From Oscillospiraceae bacterium (GTDB taxonomy: Bacteria > Bacillota > Clostridia > Oscillospirales > Oscillospiraceae), in assembly GCA_018265835.1 (NCBI GenBank), contig JABLYK010000022.1, positions 1 through 34,895 on the forward strand: a DNA stretch of 34,895 nt, in the 5' to 3' direction. The notes beneath the pieces were generated by a model. That model was not told the origin of the DNA and searched no databases. It saw only the letters and a program-made list of their open reading frames with translations. Position numbers and translations under genes: made by a program. Every line of letters starts with the position of its first letter. The stretch's first letter is position 1. Positions 7,725 through 16,688 of the stretch are shown here, piece after piece.

Positions 7725-8805
7725 CTGTATCTTCTCCCTTGATAATCAGCTTGTTATCCAGCCCGGGCGGCGGCATGCTGCCTCCGCCAAGCCGCTGGGA
7801 AAGGCCAGCCGCGATGAAGCTGAGCTTTGCGGCCACCTTGGAGTAGTCCATTCTTGTGGGGCCGACCACACCGATCAGTCCCCGCATATTGTCGCCCGCG
7901 TCATAGCTCGCAATGACGACGCTGGAGTCCTTCAGCTCCTCGGCTACGTTCTCCGGGCCGATCAGCACGCGGATCTCGTTTTCACCGCCCAGCTCCGAGA
8001 GCGGCAGATCCAGCAGATGCCCGCCGTCCGACAGGTAGCTCATCAGGCGGTGCGCCTTGTCCGGATCGCGGAATTCCGGCTGGTGCAGAAGCTGCGTCTC
8101 ACCGACGAGGTACGCCTCCGCCGTTTCGGACTTGGCCAGAACCTCCATTGCGAACGCCGCAATCACGGCTGTCAGCCCCATGCCGTCCTCCGCAGCGCGC
8201 TCGGCCGCATGGATCAGTACCGGGGTGATCTGATCGCCGGTCAGTCCCGTGAAGTGCGCGTTAAACAGCGTCGAAAGCTTCTGAATCATGCTCTGATCCA
8301 CTGAGACCGGCAAATGCACGAGCTTATTTTGAACCGTATCGTTCGAGAGCATGACGACAATAATAAAGGTGTTCGCGTCGATGTAGATCAGATCGAAGCG
8401 CGAGATCGTCGCCGGGGCGCGCGCTGCAAGCGCCAGCGCCGGGTAGCTCGTGAGCTGCGAGGCCAGCCGCCCCGCGTCGTTCATGAGCTGGTCAAGCTGC
8501 TTCATCTTCTCGTTGAGACTGCGGTTGATTTCCTCCGTCTCCTCGAGGGAGAGCTTTTGCTGTTCCATCAGCTCGTTGACGTACATGCGGTAGCCCAGCG
8601 GTGTCGGCACGCGGCCGGCCGAGGTATGCGGCTGTTCCAGATAGCCGAGGGAGACCAGCTCCGCCAGCTCGTTTCGGATGGTGGCCGAGCTGCAGCCCAA
8701 ACCGGCGCTTTCCGCGATGGACTTCGAGCCGACCGGCTCCGCGGTGCGGATGTATTCCTCAATGACCGCAGCAAGTATTTTCTTTTTCCGGCTGCTGATG
8801 TCCAT
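7714..8805 (-). CDS. hrcA: Heat-inducible transcription repressor HrcA
   Basis: HrcA represses class I heat-shock genes by binding CIRCE inverted repeats and depends on GroE for activity (family knowledge). The 363-residue protein has an N-terminal winged helix (about 1-75, MDISSRKKKILAAV then SSATIRNELAELVSLGYL), the conserved QPHTSAGRVPT segment, and a C-terminal GAF-like domain. The start chosen is ATG 8803-8805 with GGAGG (8811-8815) at good spacing. The frame is open further upstream, but that part would cover the operator and -10. The gene is first in an operon with grpE. Its own promoter carries a CIRCE element, implying autoregulation. Confidence 0.96.
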   Translation of the reverse strand: MDISSRKKKILAAVIEEYIRTAEPVGSKSIAESAGLGCSSATIRNELAELVSLGYLEQPHTSAGRVPTPLGYRMYVNELMEQQKLSLEETEEINRSLNEKMKQLDQLMNDAGRLASQLTSYPALALAARAPATISRFDLIYIDANTFIIVVMLSNDTVQNKLVHLPVSVDQSMIQKLSTLFNAHFTGLTGDQITPVLIHAAERAAEDGMGLTAVIAAFAMEVLAKSETAEAYLVGETQLLHQPEFRDPDKAHRLMSYLSDGGHLLDLPLSELGGENEIRVLIGPENVAEELKDSSVVIASYDAGDNMRGLIGVVGPTRMDYSKVAAKLSFIAAGLSQRLGGGSMPPPGLDNKLIIKGEDTDEQ

Positions 8806-8844
8806 GCGTTCCTCCGTCGCGTTGGCACTCGATCCGCTCGTGTG

Positions 8845-8871
8845 TTGGCACTCTTTGTTTTCGAGTGCTAA
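8845..8871 (-). promoter_or_regulatory. CIRCE operator of hrcA-grpE
   Basis: On the minus strand TTAGCACTC, nine bases, then GAGTGCCAA match the CIRCE consensus (TTAGCACTC-N9-GAGTGCTAA) with one mismatch. The site overlaps the -10 hexamer, so bound HrcA would block RNA polymerase. An extra copy of the right half-site, GAGTGCCAA, lies at 8822-8830, 23 bp further downstream, between the operator and the ribosome site. Confidence 0.95.
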
Positions 8872-8898
8872 TTTACCACGCTTCCCTCCCGATGTCAA
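8870..8898 (-). promoter_or_regulatory. hrcA-grpE promoter
   Basis: TTGACA (8893-8898), a 17-nt spacer and TAAATT (8870-8875) on the minus strand form a good sigma-70 promoter. The -10 runs into the CIRCE left half. Two direct copies of TATGAACAAAGT lie upstream (8943-8954 and 8921-8932), 22 bp apart. Confidence 0.85.
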
Positions 8899-9041
8899 GG
8901 GCTGCGGCGTGAGATTTGACACTTTGTTCATAAACCCTCGCTACTTTGTTCATATTTAGGATGGGTGCGGAGCCGGGCGATTATACATCTTGTGTCTGCC
9001 CCTGCCGCGAGCCACAATTTGAAAAAAATTCGGAAAATCGC

Positions 9042-9070
9042 TTGCAATCCGGGCAGGCGTATGGTAGAAT
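9042..9070 (+). promoter_or_regulatory. rpmE promoter
   Basis: TTGCAA (9042-9047), a 17-nt spacer and TAGAAT (9065-9070) give five of six matches in both hexamers. The leader of roughly 55 nt that follows contains a hairpin. Confidence 0.8.
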
Positions 9071-9080
9071 TCACTTTGCG

Positions 9081-9108
9081 TCTTGTAACCACGCGCGCGT
9101 GCTCAAGA
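9081..9108 (+). promoter_or_regulatory. Structured rpmE leader, possible L31 autoregulatory element
   Basis: TCTTG (9081-9085) pairs with CAAGA (9104-9108) around the self-complementary CACGCGCGCGTG (9090-9101). The hairpin sits between the promoter and the ribosome site of rpmE. Several ribosomal protein L31 leaders are known to be structured, but I cannot match this one to a described class from sequence alone. Confidence 0.4.
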
Positions 9109-9134
9109 CAGCCTGACATGAGGTGAAAAACATT

Positions 9135-9335
9135 ATGAAGTCTGGTATCCATCCGAATTATCAGCCGACCACCATCCGCTGCGCCTGCGGCGCCGTGTAC
9201 GAGACCGGCTCTACCAAGCAGAATATTACCGTTGAAATCTGCGCAAAGTGCCATCCGTTCTACACCGGCAAGCAGAAGCTGGTTGACACCAGCGGCCGTG
9301 TGGATAAGTTCAACAAGAAGTACGGCATCCAGTAA
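9135..9335 (+). CDS. rpmE: 50S ribosomal protein L31, zinc-binding form
   Basis: L31 bridges the large and small ribosomal subunits at the central protuberance. The 66-residue protein has the signature MKSGIHPNY and CHPFYTGKQK, with C16, C18, C36 and C39 forming the zinc site. It is therefore the C+ (zinc-bound) form rather than the zinc-independent paralogue. An in-frame GTG at 9123 lies inside the ribosome site GAGGTG, so ATG 9135 is the start. It is a single-gene unit with its own promoter, leader hairpin and terminator. It diverges from hrcA across a 329-bp region. Confidence 0.96.
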   Translation: MKSGIHPNYQPTTIRCACGAVYETGSTKQNITVEICAKCHPFYTGKQKLVDTSGRVDKFNKKYGIQ

Positions 9336-9361
9336 CCATCATCAACCTGCAAGTATGATTT

Positions 9362-9391
9362 ACGCCCGCGTCAGATGACGCGGGCGTTTGC
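9362..9391 (+). terminator. Terminator after rpmE
   Basis: ACGCCCGCGTCA (9362-9373) and TGACGCGGGCGT (9376-9387) form a perfect 12-bp GC-rich stem, followed by a short T-run, 26 nt after the stop. Confidence 0.8.
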
Positions 9392-9408
9392 CGTTGGATC
9401 ACAAATGT

Positions 9409-9436
9409 TTGCAATCCGCTGATTTTGCGGTATACT
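9409..9436 (+). promoter_or_regulatory. hflX operon promoter
   Basis: TTGCAA (9409-9414), a 16-nt spacer and TATACT (9431-9436) lie 33 nt before hflX. The -35 is identical to that of rpmE. Confidence 0.75.
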
Positions 9437-9468
9437 ATTAGAAACATTCCAACCAACAGAGGAACGAT

Positions 9469-10746
9469 ATGCAAAACACCCAAGAAAAAAAAGAACGCGC
9501 CATGCTGGCGGGGCTGGCGGCGGCGAGTATGGAGCCGCGCGAGCGCTCGACGGACGTGTCCATGCAGGAGCTGGCCGCGCTGGTGGAGACCGCCGGCGGC
9601 GAGGTTGTGGGCATGCTGCTGCAAAACAAGCAGACTCCCGACCCGCGCAGCTTCCTCGGCGAGGGCAAGGTCGCCGAGCTGAAGGAGTGCATCACGGCGA
9701 ACGAATGCGATCTCGCCGTGTTTGACAACGAGCTGTCCCCCTCGCAGATGCGCGTGCTGTCGGAGGAACTGGGCGTGCGCGTGCTCGACCGCTCCGGCCT
9801 GATTCTGGACATTTTCGCCCAGCGCGCGCAGACGCGCGAGGGTCAGCTTCAGGTGGAGCTGGCGCAGTATCAGTACCTGCTGCCGCGCCTGACTGGCATG
9901 TGGACGCATCTGGTGCGTCAGACCGCCTCCGGCGGCGCGTCGCCGATCGGCACGCGCGGCCCCGGCGAAACGCAGCTGGAGACCGACCGCCGCCACATCC
10001 GCCGCAAAATTCAAAAGCTCGAAGAGGAACTGGAAGCCGTGCGCAAGGTGCGCAGCACGCAGCGCCGCCGCCGCGAAAAAAACGCCATGCCCGTCGTGGC
10101 GCTCGTGGGCTACACAAACGCGGGCAAATCCACCCTGCTCAACCAGCTCACCGGCGCAGCCATCCCGGCGAACGACCGCCTGTTCGACACGCTGGACACG
10201 ACGACCCGCCGCATGAAGGTGGACGATGCGCAGGAGGTGCTGCTGTCCGATACCGTCGGCTTCATCCGAAAGCTGCCGACGCACCTCGTCGAAGCGTTCA
10301 AGGCCACGCTGGAGGAGCTGGCCTACGCCGACGTGCTGCTGCACGTGATCGACATTTCCAGCCCTGAATGGGCGGCGCAGGCCGAGGTTGTGGATCGCCT
10401 GATCGACCAGCTCGGCGCGGCGCAGACGCCGTGCCTGCGCGTGTTTAATAAGTGTGACGCCTATCTCGGCGTGCTCCCGCACGGGGACAACATTGTGTGC
10501 ATCTCCGCGCGCACCGGCGAGGGCACGGCAGAGCTGCTGCAAACGATTTCGCAGATGCTCGCGCGCAAAAACCACCGCGCCGTGCTGCACCTGCCGTACA
10601 GTCAGGGCGCGCTGCTGGAGCTGCTGCACCGGAGCGCCGCCGTGCTGCGCACGGAGTACCGCGACGACTGCATCGAGATTGAGGCCGTCGTCAAGCCCGA
10701 ACAGTGGGGGAAGGTGTCCTGTTATGCAGTATCCGAAAACCATTGA
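9469..10746 (+). CDS. hflX: Ribosome-associated GTPase HflX
   Basis: HflX binds the 50S subunit and splits stalled or hibernating ribosomes after stress. The 425-residue protein has the N-terminal HflX domain (about 25-205, with the GTRGPGETQLETDRR segment near 161-175 and a coiled coil). A GTPase domain follows: P-loop GYTNAGKST (214-222), DTVG (261-264), NKCD (327-330) and SARTGEG. ATG 9469 has AGAGGA at good spacing. The gene heads a tight operon: the GNAT gene starts 23 nt inside its end and the yigZ gene overlaps that one in turn, so all three are probably translated together. Confidence 0.95.
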   Translation: MQNTQEKKERAMLAGLAAASMEPRERSTDVSMQELAALVETAGGEVVGMLLQNKQTPDPRSFLGEGKVAELKECITANECDLAVFDNELSPSQMRVLSEELGVRVLDRSGLILDIFAQRAQTREGQLQVELAQYQYLLPRLTGMWTHLVRQTASGGASPIGTRGPGETQLETDRRHIRRKIQKLEEELEAVRKVRSTQRRRREKNAMPVVALVGYTNAGKSTLLNQLTGAAIPANDRLFDTLDTTTRRMKVDDAQEVLLSDTVGFIRKLPTHLVEAFKATLEELAYADVLLHVIDISSPEWAAQAEVVDRLIDQLGAAQTPCLRVFNKCDAYLGVLPHGDNIVCISARTGEGTAELLQTISQMLARKNHRAVLHLPYSQGALLELLHRSAAVLRTEYRDDCIEIEAVVKPEQWGKVSCYAVSENH

Positions 10747-11314
10747 GACCACGCGCCTGATCCTCCGCCCATGGCGGGCGGAGGACGCGCCGGCGCTGTA
10801 TACCTACGCAAAGGACGAGCGCGTCGGTCCGGCGGCGGGCTGGCCGGCTCACACGAGCGTGGAACACAGCGCGGAGGTGATCCGCACGGTGTTCTCCGCG
10901 CCGGGTACCTACGCCGTGACGCTGCGCGGCGACGATACGGCCATCGGCAGCATTGGCTTCATCCCGGCAACCGCCGAGGAGGGGCGCGGCCAGCTGGAGA
11001 TCGGCTACTGGATCGGCGTGCCCTTCTGGGGCAACGGCTACATACCGGAGGCCGTGCGCGCCCTGCTCCGCTGCGCGTTCGGCCCGCTGCGGCAGGACAT
11101 GATCTGGTGCAGCCACAACGCGGAAAATCACAAGTCCCACCGCGTCATCAAAAAATGCGGCTTTACGTTCCGCTTCGCGCGCGTGGAAAACGTCCCGCTG
11201 CTGCAGGAGCGGCAGGAAATCTGGTATTACACCCTCGCCGCCGGGGACTGGCGGGCGCTGGAGACAGGAGGCTGCCCCGATGGAACCGTATCGGATCCCG
11301 ACCGCCCCGGGTGA
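10724..11314 (+). CDS. GNAT family N-acetyltransferase
   Basis: The 196-residue protein begins TIETTRLILRPWRAEDA, the typical opening of RimJ/RimL-like GNAT enzymes that transfer acetyl from acetyl-CoA to an amino group. The central strands GSIGFIP and QLEIGYWIGVPFWGNGY lead into the acetyl-CoA-binding turn (WGNGYIPEA). Near the end, HRVIKKCGF is the conserved 'N-x-x-S-x-R-V-x-x-K-x-G-F' element. The substrate cannot be read from sequence; ribosomal protein or small-molecule acetylation are both possible. The start overlaps hflX by 23 nt, with GGGGGAAGG inside the hflX frame. Confidence 0.88.
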   Translation: MQYPKTIETTRLILRPWRAEDAPALYTYAKDERVGPAAGWPAHTSVEHSAEVIRTVFSAPGTYAVTLRGDDTAIGSIGFIPATAEEGRGQLEIGYWIGVPFWGNGYIPEAVRALLRCAFGPLRQDMIWCSHNAENHKSHRVIKKCGFTFRFARVENVPLLQERQEIWYYTLAAGDWRALETGGCPDGTVSDPDRPG

Positions 11315-11906
11315 GGCGGAATTTCAGGAAAAACGCTCGACCTTCCTGGGACACGTGCGCCCGGTGGAAACCGAAGACGAGGCCAAAGCCTTCGTCGCCG
11401 CGATGAAAAAGCAGTATCACGATGCGCGGCACAACTGCTGGTGCTACCTGCTGCGCGGCGGCGTGGAGCGCTACTCCGACGACGGCGAGCCGCAGGGCAC
11501 AGCCGGCATCCCAATGCTGGAGGTGTTCCGGCGGGAGGGCGTCACCAACGTCGTGTGCGTCGTCACGCGCTACTTCGGCGGCGTCCTGCTCGGTACGGGC
11601 GGTCTGCTGCGCGCTTACACCAAAAGCGCGAAGGACGCGCTGAACGCGGCAGGCATCTCCGCCGTGCGCCGGTGGGTGAGCGTTGCGCTTCCGTGCTCCT
11701 ACGCCCTGCTGGAACGGATGAAAGCCGCCGTCACGGCTGCGGGCGGCGTCGTGTCCGACCTCGAATACGGCGCGGACGTCGTCCTCCGCGCGCTGCTGCC
11801 GGAGGAATGCGCAGAGCCGTTCCGGACGCAGGTGCGCGACCTCTCCGCGGGCGCAGTGGAAGTTACCGTGACGGGCGAGGCGCTGCGCGCCGTGCCGGTT
11901 CGCTGA
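11280..11906 (+). CDS. YigZ/IMPACT family protein (UPF0029)
   Basis: The 208-residue protein fits the YigZ/IMPACT family: an N-terminal Impact domain (about 10-120) with the hallmark YSDDGEPQGTAGIPML and VTRYFGGVLLGTGGLLRAY, and a small C-terminal ferredoxin-like domain. Biochemical function in bacteria is not settled; the eukaryotic IMPACT homologue acts in translation control through GCN2. Here the gene overlaps the GNAT gene by 35 nt and shares the hflX transcript, which fits a ribosome- or stress-related role but does not prove it. The start has GGAGG upstream. Confidence 0.92.
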   Translation: MEPYRIPTAPGEAEFQEKRSTFLGHVRPVETEDEAKAFVAAMKKQYHDARHNCWCYLLRGGVERYSDDGEPQGTAGIPMLEVFRREGVTNVVCVVTRYFGGVLLGTGGLLRAYTKSAKDALNAAGISAVRRWVSVALPCSYALLERMKAAVTAAGGVVSDLEYGADVVLRALLPEECAEPFRTQVRDLSAGAVEVTVTGEALRAVPVR

Positions 11907-11962
11907 AAAAAATCAAAAATTTTTTCAAAAAGAAAAAGGAAAATAACCGGGAATGTCGTATT

Positions 11963-11997
11963 AGGGTATTGCAGGGGTTTGCAATACCCTGATTTTT
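11963..11997 (+). terminator. Intrinsic terminator between yigZ and dgt, possible dgt attenuator
   Basis: AGGGTATTGCA (11963-11973) and TGCAATACCCT (11980-11990) form a perfect 11-bp stem, followed by GATTTTT. It ends only 12 nt before the first possible dgt start, leaving no room for a promoter. dgt must therefore be transcribed through it. Confidence 0.8.
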
Positions 11998-12009
11998 ACG
12001 GAAACGGAA

Positions 12010-13023
12010 GTGAGAATCGTGCCCTGTCCGAGAGAAAAACGCGAAGCCGCCGAGCGTCTGTTTATCGGCTCATACGGCGTATTGTCCGCCGACTCCAAAG
12101 GCCGCCGGCAGCCGGAAGCTCCCTGCGAGATCCGTACCTGCTTCCAGCGCGACATTGACCGCATCACGCACTCAAAATCCTTCCGCCGCCTGAAGCACAA
12201 AACGCAGGTCTTCCTCCAGCCGGAGGGCGACCATTACCGCACGCGCCTGACCCACACGCTGGAGGTCGCGCGCATCGCGCGCACCATTGCCCGCGCGCTG
12301 GAGCTGAACGAGGACCTCACCGAGGCCATCTCCCTCGGCCACGACCTTGGCCACACGCCGTTCGGCCACGCGGGCGAGCGCGCACTCAACGAAATCTACG
12401 CACCCGGCTTTCGCCACTATGAGCAGAGCCTGCGCGTCGTGGACCGGCTGGAGCGCGACGGGCGCGGCCTGAACCTCTGCGAGGAGACGCGCACCGGCAT
12501 CCTCAACCACACCACCGGCCAGCCGCGCGGCACGCTGGAGGCCGACGTGGTGCGCCTGTCCGACCGCATTGCCTACATCAATCACGACCTCGACGACGCC
12601 ATGCGCGGCGGCATCGTGCTGCCGGAGAACGTGCCCGCCATCGTGCGCGAGCGCATCGGCGAGCGCAACAGTGTGCGCATCAACTCCATCCTCACGGACG
12701 TGATCGAGCACAGCGGAAACGGCGTGCTCGCCATGTCGCCGGAGATGCAGGAGGCCGTGGACGTATTCCACACATTCATGTACTCCGACGTATACCGCAA
12801 CCCCGTCGCCAAGGGCGAGGAGCGCAAGGTGAAGAATATCCTCGGCGGAATATGGGAATATTATGTCAACCACTTAACGGAGCTGCCGGAGGTCTTCCAG
12901 CAAATTGCGGCAGAAGAAGGCCCGGAGCGCGCCGTGTGCGACTATGTCTCCGGCATGACGGACAGCTACGCGATGGAGGTCTACAGCGCGCTGTACATCC
13001 CGGTCGCATGGAGCATAAAATAA
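12010..13023 (+). CDS. dgt: Deoxyguanosinetriphosphate triphosphohydrolase (dNTPase)
   Basis: Dgt-type HD hydrolases cut dGTP or other dNTPs to nucleoside and triphosphate, adjusting DNA precursor pools. The 337-residue protein has the metal-binding H..HD..D set: H82 (RTRLTHTLEV), H111-D112 (GHDLGHTPFGH) and D185 (RLSDRIAYINHD). It is of the short clostridial/Bacillus kind. The start is uncertain: GTG 12010 or GTG 12019, and the latter has GGAAGTGAG at better spacing. Its position before dnaG and rpoD is the common clostridial arrangement, linking nucleotide pools to replication priming. It follows a strong terminator-like hairpin directly. Confidence 0.93.
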   Translation: MRIVPCPREKREAAERLFIGSYGVLSADSKGRRQPEAPCEIRTCFQRDIDRITHSKSFRRLKHKTQVFLQPEGDHYRTRLTHTLEVARIARTIARALELNEDLTEAISLGHDLGHTPFGHAGERALNEIYAPGFRHYEQSLRVVDRLERDGRGLNLCEETRTGILNHTTGQPRGTLEADVVRLSDRIAYINHDLDDAMRGGIVLPENVPAIVRERIGERNSVRINSILTDVIEHSGNGVLAMSPEMQEAVDVFHTFMYSDVYRNPVAKGEERKVKNILGGIWEYYVNHLTELPEVFQQIAAEEGPERAVCDYVSGMTDSYAMEVYSALYIPVAWSIK

Positions 13024-13034
13024 TCAGCAAAATG

Positions 13035-13246
13035 CAAAAGGCTTCCCCCTTTGGGGGAAGCGGTCGCTCCATAATCGAATCCGAAACGTGGTTTCGGATT
13101 CGAAAGGAAGAACAGAGAAATGGAACGAACCTGTTCTGACGCTAACTGATGAGGGCAATGCTGCACTGTGTCGCGCGGCTGGGAACACCTCATCCGACCG
13201 CCCTACGGGCGGTCACCTTCCCCTCAAGGGGAAGGCTTTGGGCGCG
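13035..13246 (-). repeat. Dispersed hairpin-ended repeat (copy 1) between dgt and dnaG
   Basis: The left end is AAAGGCTTCCCCC-TTT-GGGGGAAGC, the right end CACCTTCCCCTCAAGGGGAAGG then CTTTGGG. Inside are CTGATGAGG (13146-13154) and CCTCATCCG. This is the reverse complement of the repeat at 26506-26624, with about 85 bp of extra sequence after the left hairpin (13061-13144) that contains a perfect 13-bp palindrome. No protein-coding content is supported; longer reading frames that run through it are accidental. Confidence 0.85.
13075..13103. repeat. Perfect 13-bp palindrome nested in repeat copy 1
   Basis: TCGAATCCGAAAC (13075-13087), the loop GTG, and GTTTCGGATTCGA (13091-13103). It lies in the segment that the other repeat copy lacks, so it may mark a nested insertion. 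Confidence 0.85.
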
Positions 13247-13303
13247 GTGCGATACGCACCCGCATCCTCGCGGCGCAACCCAACACAGTGGTTACGGCGC
13301 GAA

Positions 13304-13379
13304 AAGGAGAAGCCGGGAAGTGGATGTGGCGTTTTCGCCGTTCGGCGGAAACGGAACGGAACGCGCCGGCTTCGACGCG
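13304..13379 (+). repeat. Second dispersed repeat module (related to 26671-26748) just upstream of dnaG
   Basis: This stretch parallels 26671-26748 base by base in several blocks: AAGGA-GAAG, GGAAGYGGATRTGG, GTTTTCG, CGGAAACG and GACGC. The two differ in the loop of a short hairpin between TTTTCGSC and GCSGGAAA. It ends at the dnaG ribosome site. Confidence 0.6.
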
Positions 13380-13394
13380 AAAGGGGGCGTCAAA

Positions 13395-15126
13395 GTGGCA
13401 TTTTCGGAAGCATTTTTGCAGGAGCTGGCGGAGCGGAACGACATCGTCGATGTCGTCGGCAGCTACGTGCGGCTGACGAAGAAGAGCGGGTCGAACCTGT
13501 TCGGCCTGTGTCCGTTCCACAGTGAAAAGACGCCGTCGTTCTCCGTCTCGCCGGACAAGCAGATTTATCACTGCTTCGGCTGCGGCAAGGGCGGCAGCGT
13601 CATCGGCTTCATCATGGAGATTGAAAACCTCTCCTTCCCGGAGGCGGTGGAGTTCCTGGCCAACCGCGCGGGAATGAAGCTGCCGGAGCAGGACGACGGC
13701 GGCGCCTCCCGCAAGCGGGAACGGCTTTTGGCGATCAACCGCGACGCGGCGCGTTTTTTCCACGAGCAGCTTCGCACGCCGGGCGGGCAGATCGCGCGGG
13801 ACTATCTCGCAAAGCGGCAGCTCAATGGCCGCACCGTGACGAATTTTGGCCTCGGCTTCGCGCCGGACACGTGGGACAGTCTCACCAGGGCAATGAAGGC
13901 CAGGGGCTACTCCGAGCTGGAGCTGTTCGACGCGGGGCTGGTGCGCCGCGGCAAGACCTCCGGCGTGTACGACACGTTCCGGGGCCGCCTCATGTTCCCG
14001 GTCATCGACGTGCGCGGGAACGTCATCGGCTTTTCCGGCCGCATCCTCGGTGATGGAGAGCCGAAGTATATGAACAGCCCTGAAACGCCGGTTTTCAGCA
14101 AAAGCCACAATCTGTTTGCATTGAATCTGGCTAAAAAGTCGAAAAGCGGGTATATCATACTTTCAGAGGGCAATATAGACGTGGCGTCCCTGCATCAGGC
14201 GGGGTTCGACAGCGCGGTTGCCTCGCTCGGCACCTCGCTCACGCCGGAGCAGGCGCGGCTCCTGTCGCGCTACACGAGCGAGATCGTCATCGCGTACGAC
14301 AACGACGGCGCAGGGCAAAAGGCTGCGCAGCGCGCCATCGGCATTCTGGAAAAGCTCGACCTGCGCGTGCGCGTGCTGCGCATGGAGGGTGCAAAGGATC
14401 CGGACGAGTATATCAAGACCTTCGGCGCGGACGCATTCCGCAACCTGCTCGAAGCGTCGGAAAACCACATCGAGTACCGGCTTCAGTCCGTGCAGAACCA
14501 ATATGATCTCGCGGTGGACGAGCAGAAGGTCGCCTTTTTGAAGGAGGCCGCCGGCGTCATCGCGCAGCTGCCCGGCAGCGTGGAGCGCGAGGTGTACGCC
14601 ATGCGCATCGCCTCGAAAACCGGCGTGCCGGACGCGGTGGTGCTCGACGAGGTCGCGCGCCAGCGCAAGCGCAAGCTCTCGCAGGCGCGGCGCAGTCAGG
14701 AGCGCGAGCAGCTCCGGCCCGCGCGCAATCTCCAAACCGCGGTGCGCGGCGTCCGGTATGAGAATCCCCGCTCCGCCGCAGCGGAGGAGGGCGTCGTCCG
14801 GCTGCTGTGCCTCGACCCCGGCCTGTTTCAGGGGCGGGAGGTCCCAAAAGCCGAGCAGTTTTCGTCGCCGGAGCTGCGCCATCTCTACACCACGTTGCTG
14901 GAGCGGTGCGGCGCGGGCGGCACGGTAAACATCGCCGCGCTGGGTGACGTGCTCACGCCGGAGGAGACCAGTTTATTGACCAGTGTCATCCAAAAGCCCG
15001 AAATCCTCGCAAACGGGGACAGGGCGCTGGACGACTACATAAAAATCATCCGGGCGGAAAGCTGCATTGACCGCAGCGCGCCGGACTTGCTTGCATTTGC
15101 AAATCAACTCAAAGAACAAAAAGGGT

Positions 15127-15152
<26 letters not shown>
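13395..15152 (+). CDS. dnaG: DNA primase DnaG
   Basis: DnaG makes RNA primers for replication. The 585-residue protein begins at GTG 13395, preceded by AAAGGGGG; the open frame upstream covers repeat DNA and is not part of the protein. In order it has the CHC2 zinc finger (CPFHSEKTPSFSV ... YHCFGCGKGG), the catalytic core, and the TOPRIM domain with SEGNIDV (acidic Glu) and AYDNDGAGQKA (Asp-x-Asp). A less conserved C-terminal helicase-binding region follows. It overlaps the start of rpoD. Two dispersed repeats separate it from dgt, so its transcription unit may be split from dgt. Confidence 0.97.
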
Positions 15153-16377
<1,225 letters not shown>

Positions 16378-16404
16378 CCCCGCGCGCAGCCCGATTTGGA
16401 TAGC

Positions 16405-16435
16405 AAAAACGCCCTGATGATTCAGGGCGTTTTTT
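16405..16435 (+). terminator. Bidirectional terminator after rpoD
   Basis: AAAAACGCCCTGA (16405-16417) and TCAGGGCGTTTTT (16422-16434) form a perfect stem with loop TGAT. It lies between the convergent rpoD and the zinc-ribbon gene and gives T-runs on both strands. Confidence 0.92.
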
Positions 16436-16448
16436 ATCTTTGATTGGA

Positions 16449-16688
16449 TTACTTTGCTTCTTCGATGAGCCAGTCGGTGATCTTCTCCTCGTCAACACCG
16501 AGACCCTCGTGCAAAAATGCTACAGCCTCGTTGAAGTTCAGACCCTTCAGGTGCTTGAAATTGCTTTCGACGTTCTCTTTTTCTCCATCTACAAGCTTTT
16601 CAATATAGCCGCATTCGTAGCACATATAGATCGGATACTTGCGGTGATTATCCTGTGTCAATTCTCCTCCACAGCGCGGGCACTTCAT
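16449..16688 (-). CDS. Small zinc-ribbon protein of unknown function
   Basis: This 79-residue protein starts MKCPRCGGEL and has CxxC pairs at C3/C6 and C23/C26, an N-terminal zinc ribbon. The remaining half (about 35-79) is predicted helical and acidic (FNEAVAFLHEGLGVDEEKITDWLIEEAK). I do not recognise a named family. AGGAGG at 8-nt spacing before ATG 16688, a plausible promoter (16751-16779) and terminators on both sides support a real single-gene unit. A nucleic-acid or protein adaptor role is common for such ribbons, but this is only a guess. Confidence 0.85.
   Translation of the reverse strand: MKCPRCGGELTQDNHRKYPIYMCYECGYIEKLVDGEKENVESNFKHLKGLNFNEAVAFLHEGLGVDEEKITDWLIEEAK

Noticed and set aside
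13149..13394. N-terminal extension of DnaG
   Set aside because: The extra residues are encoded by dispersed repeat DNA; the GTG at 13395 has AAAGGGGG upstream and begins the conserved primase sequence.
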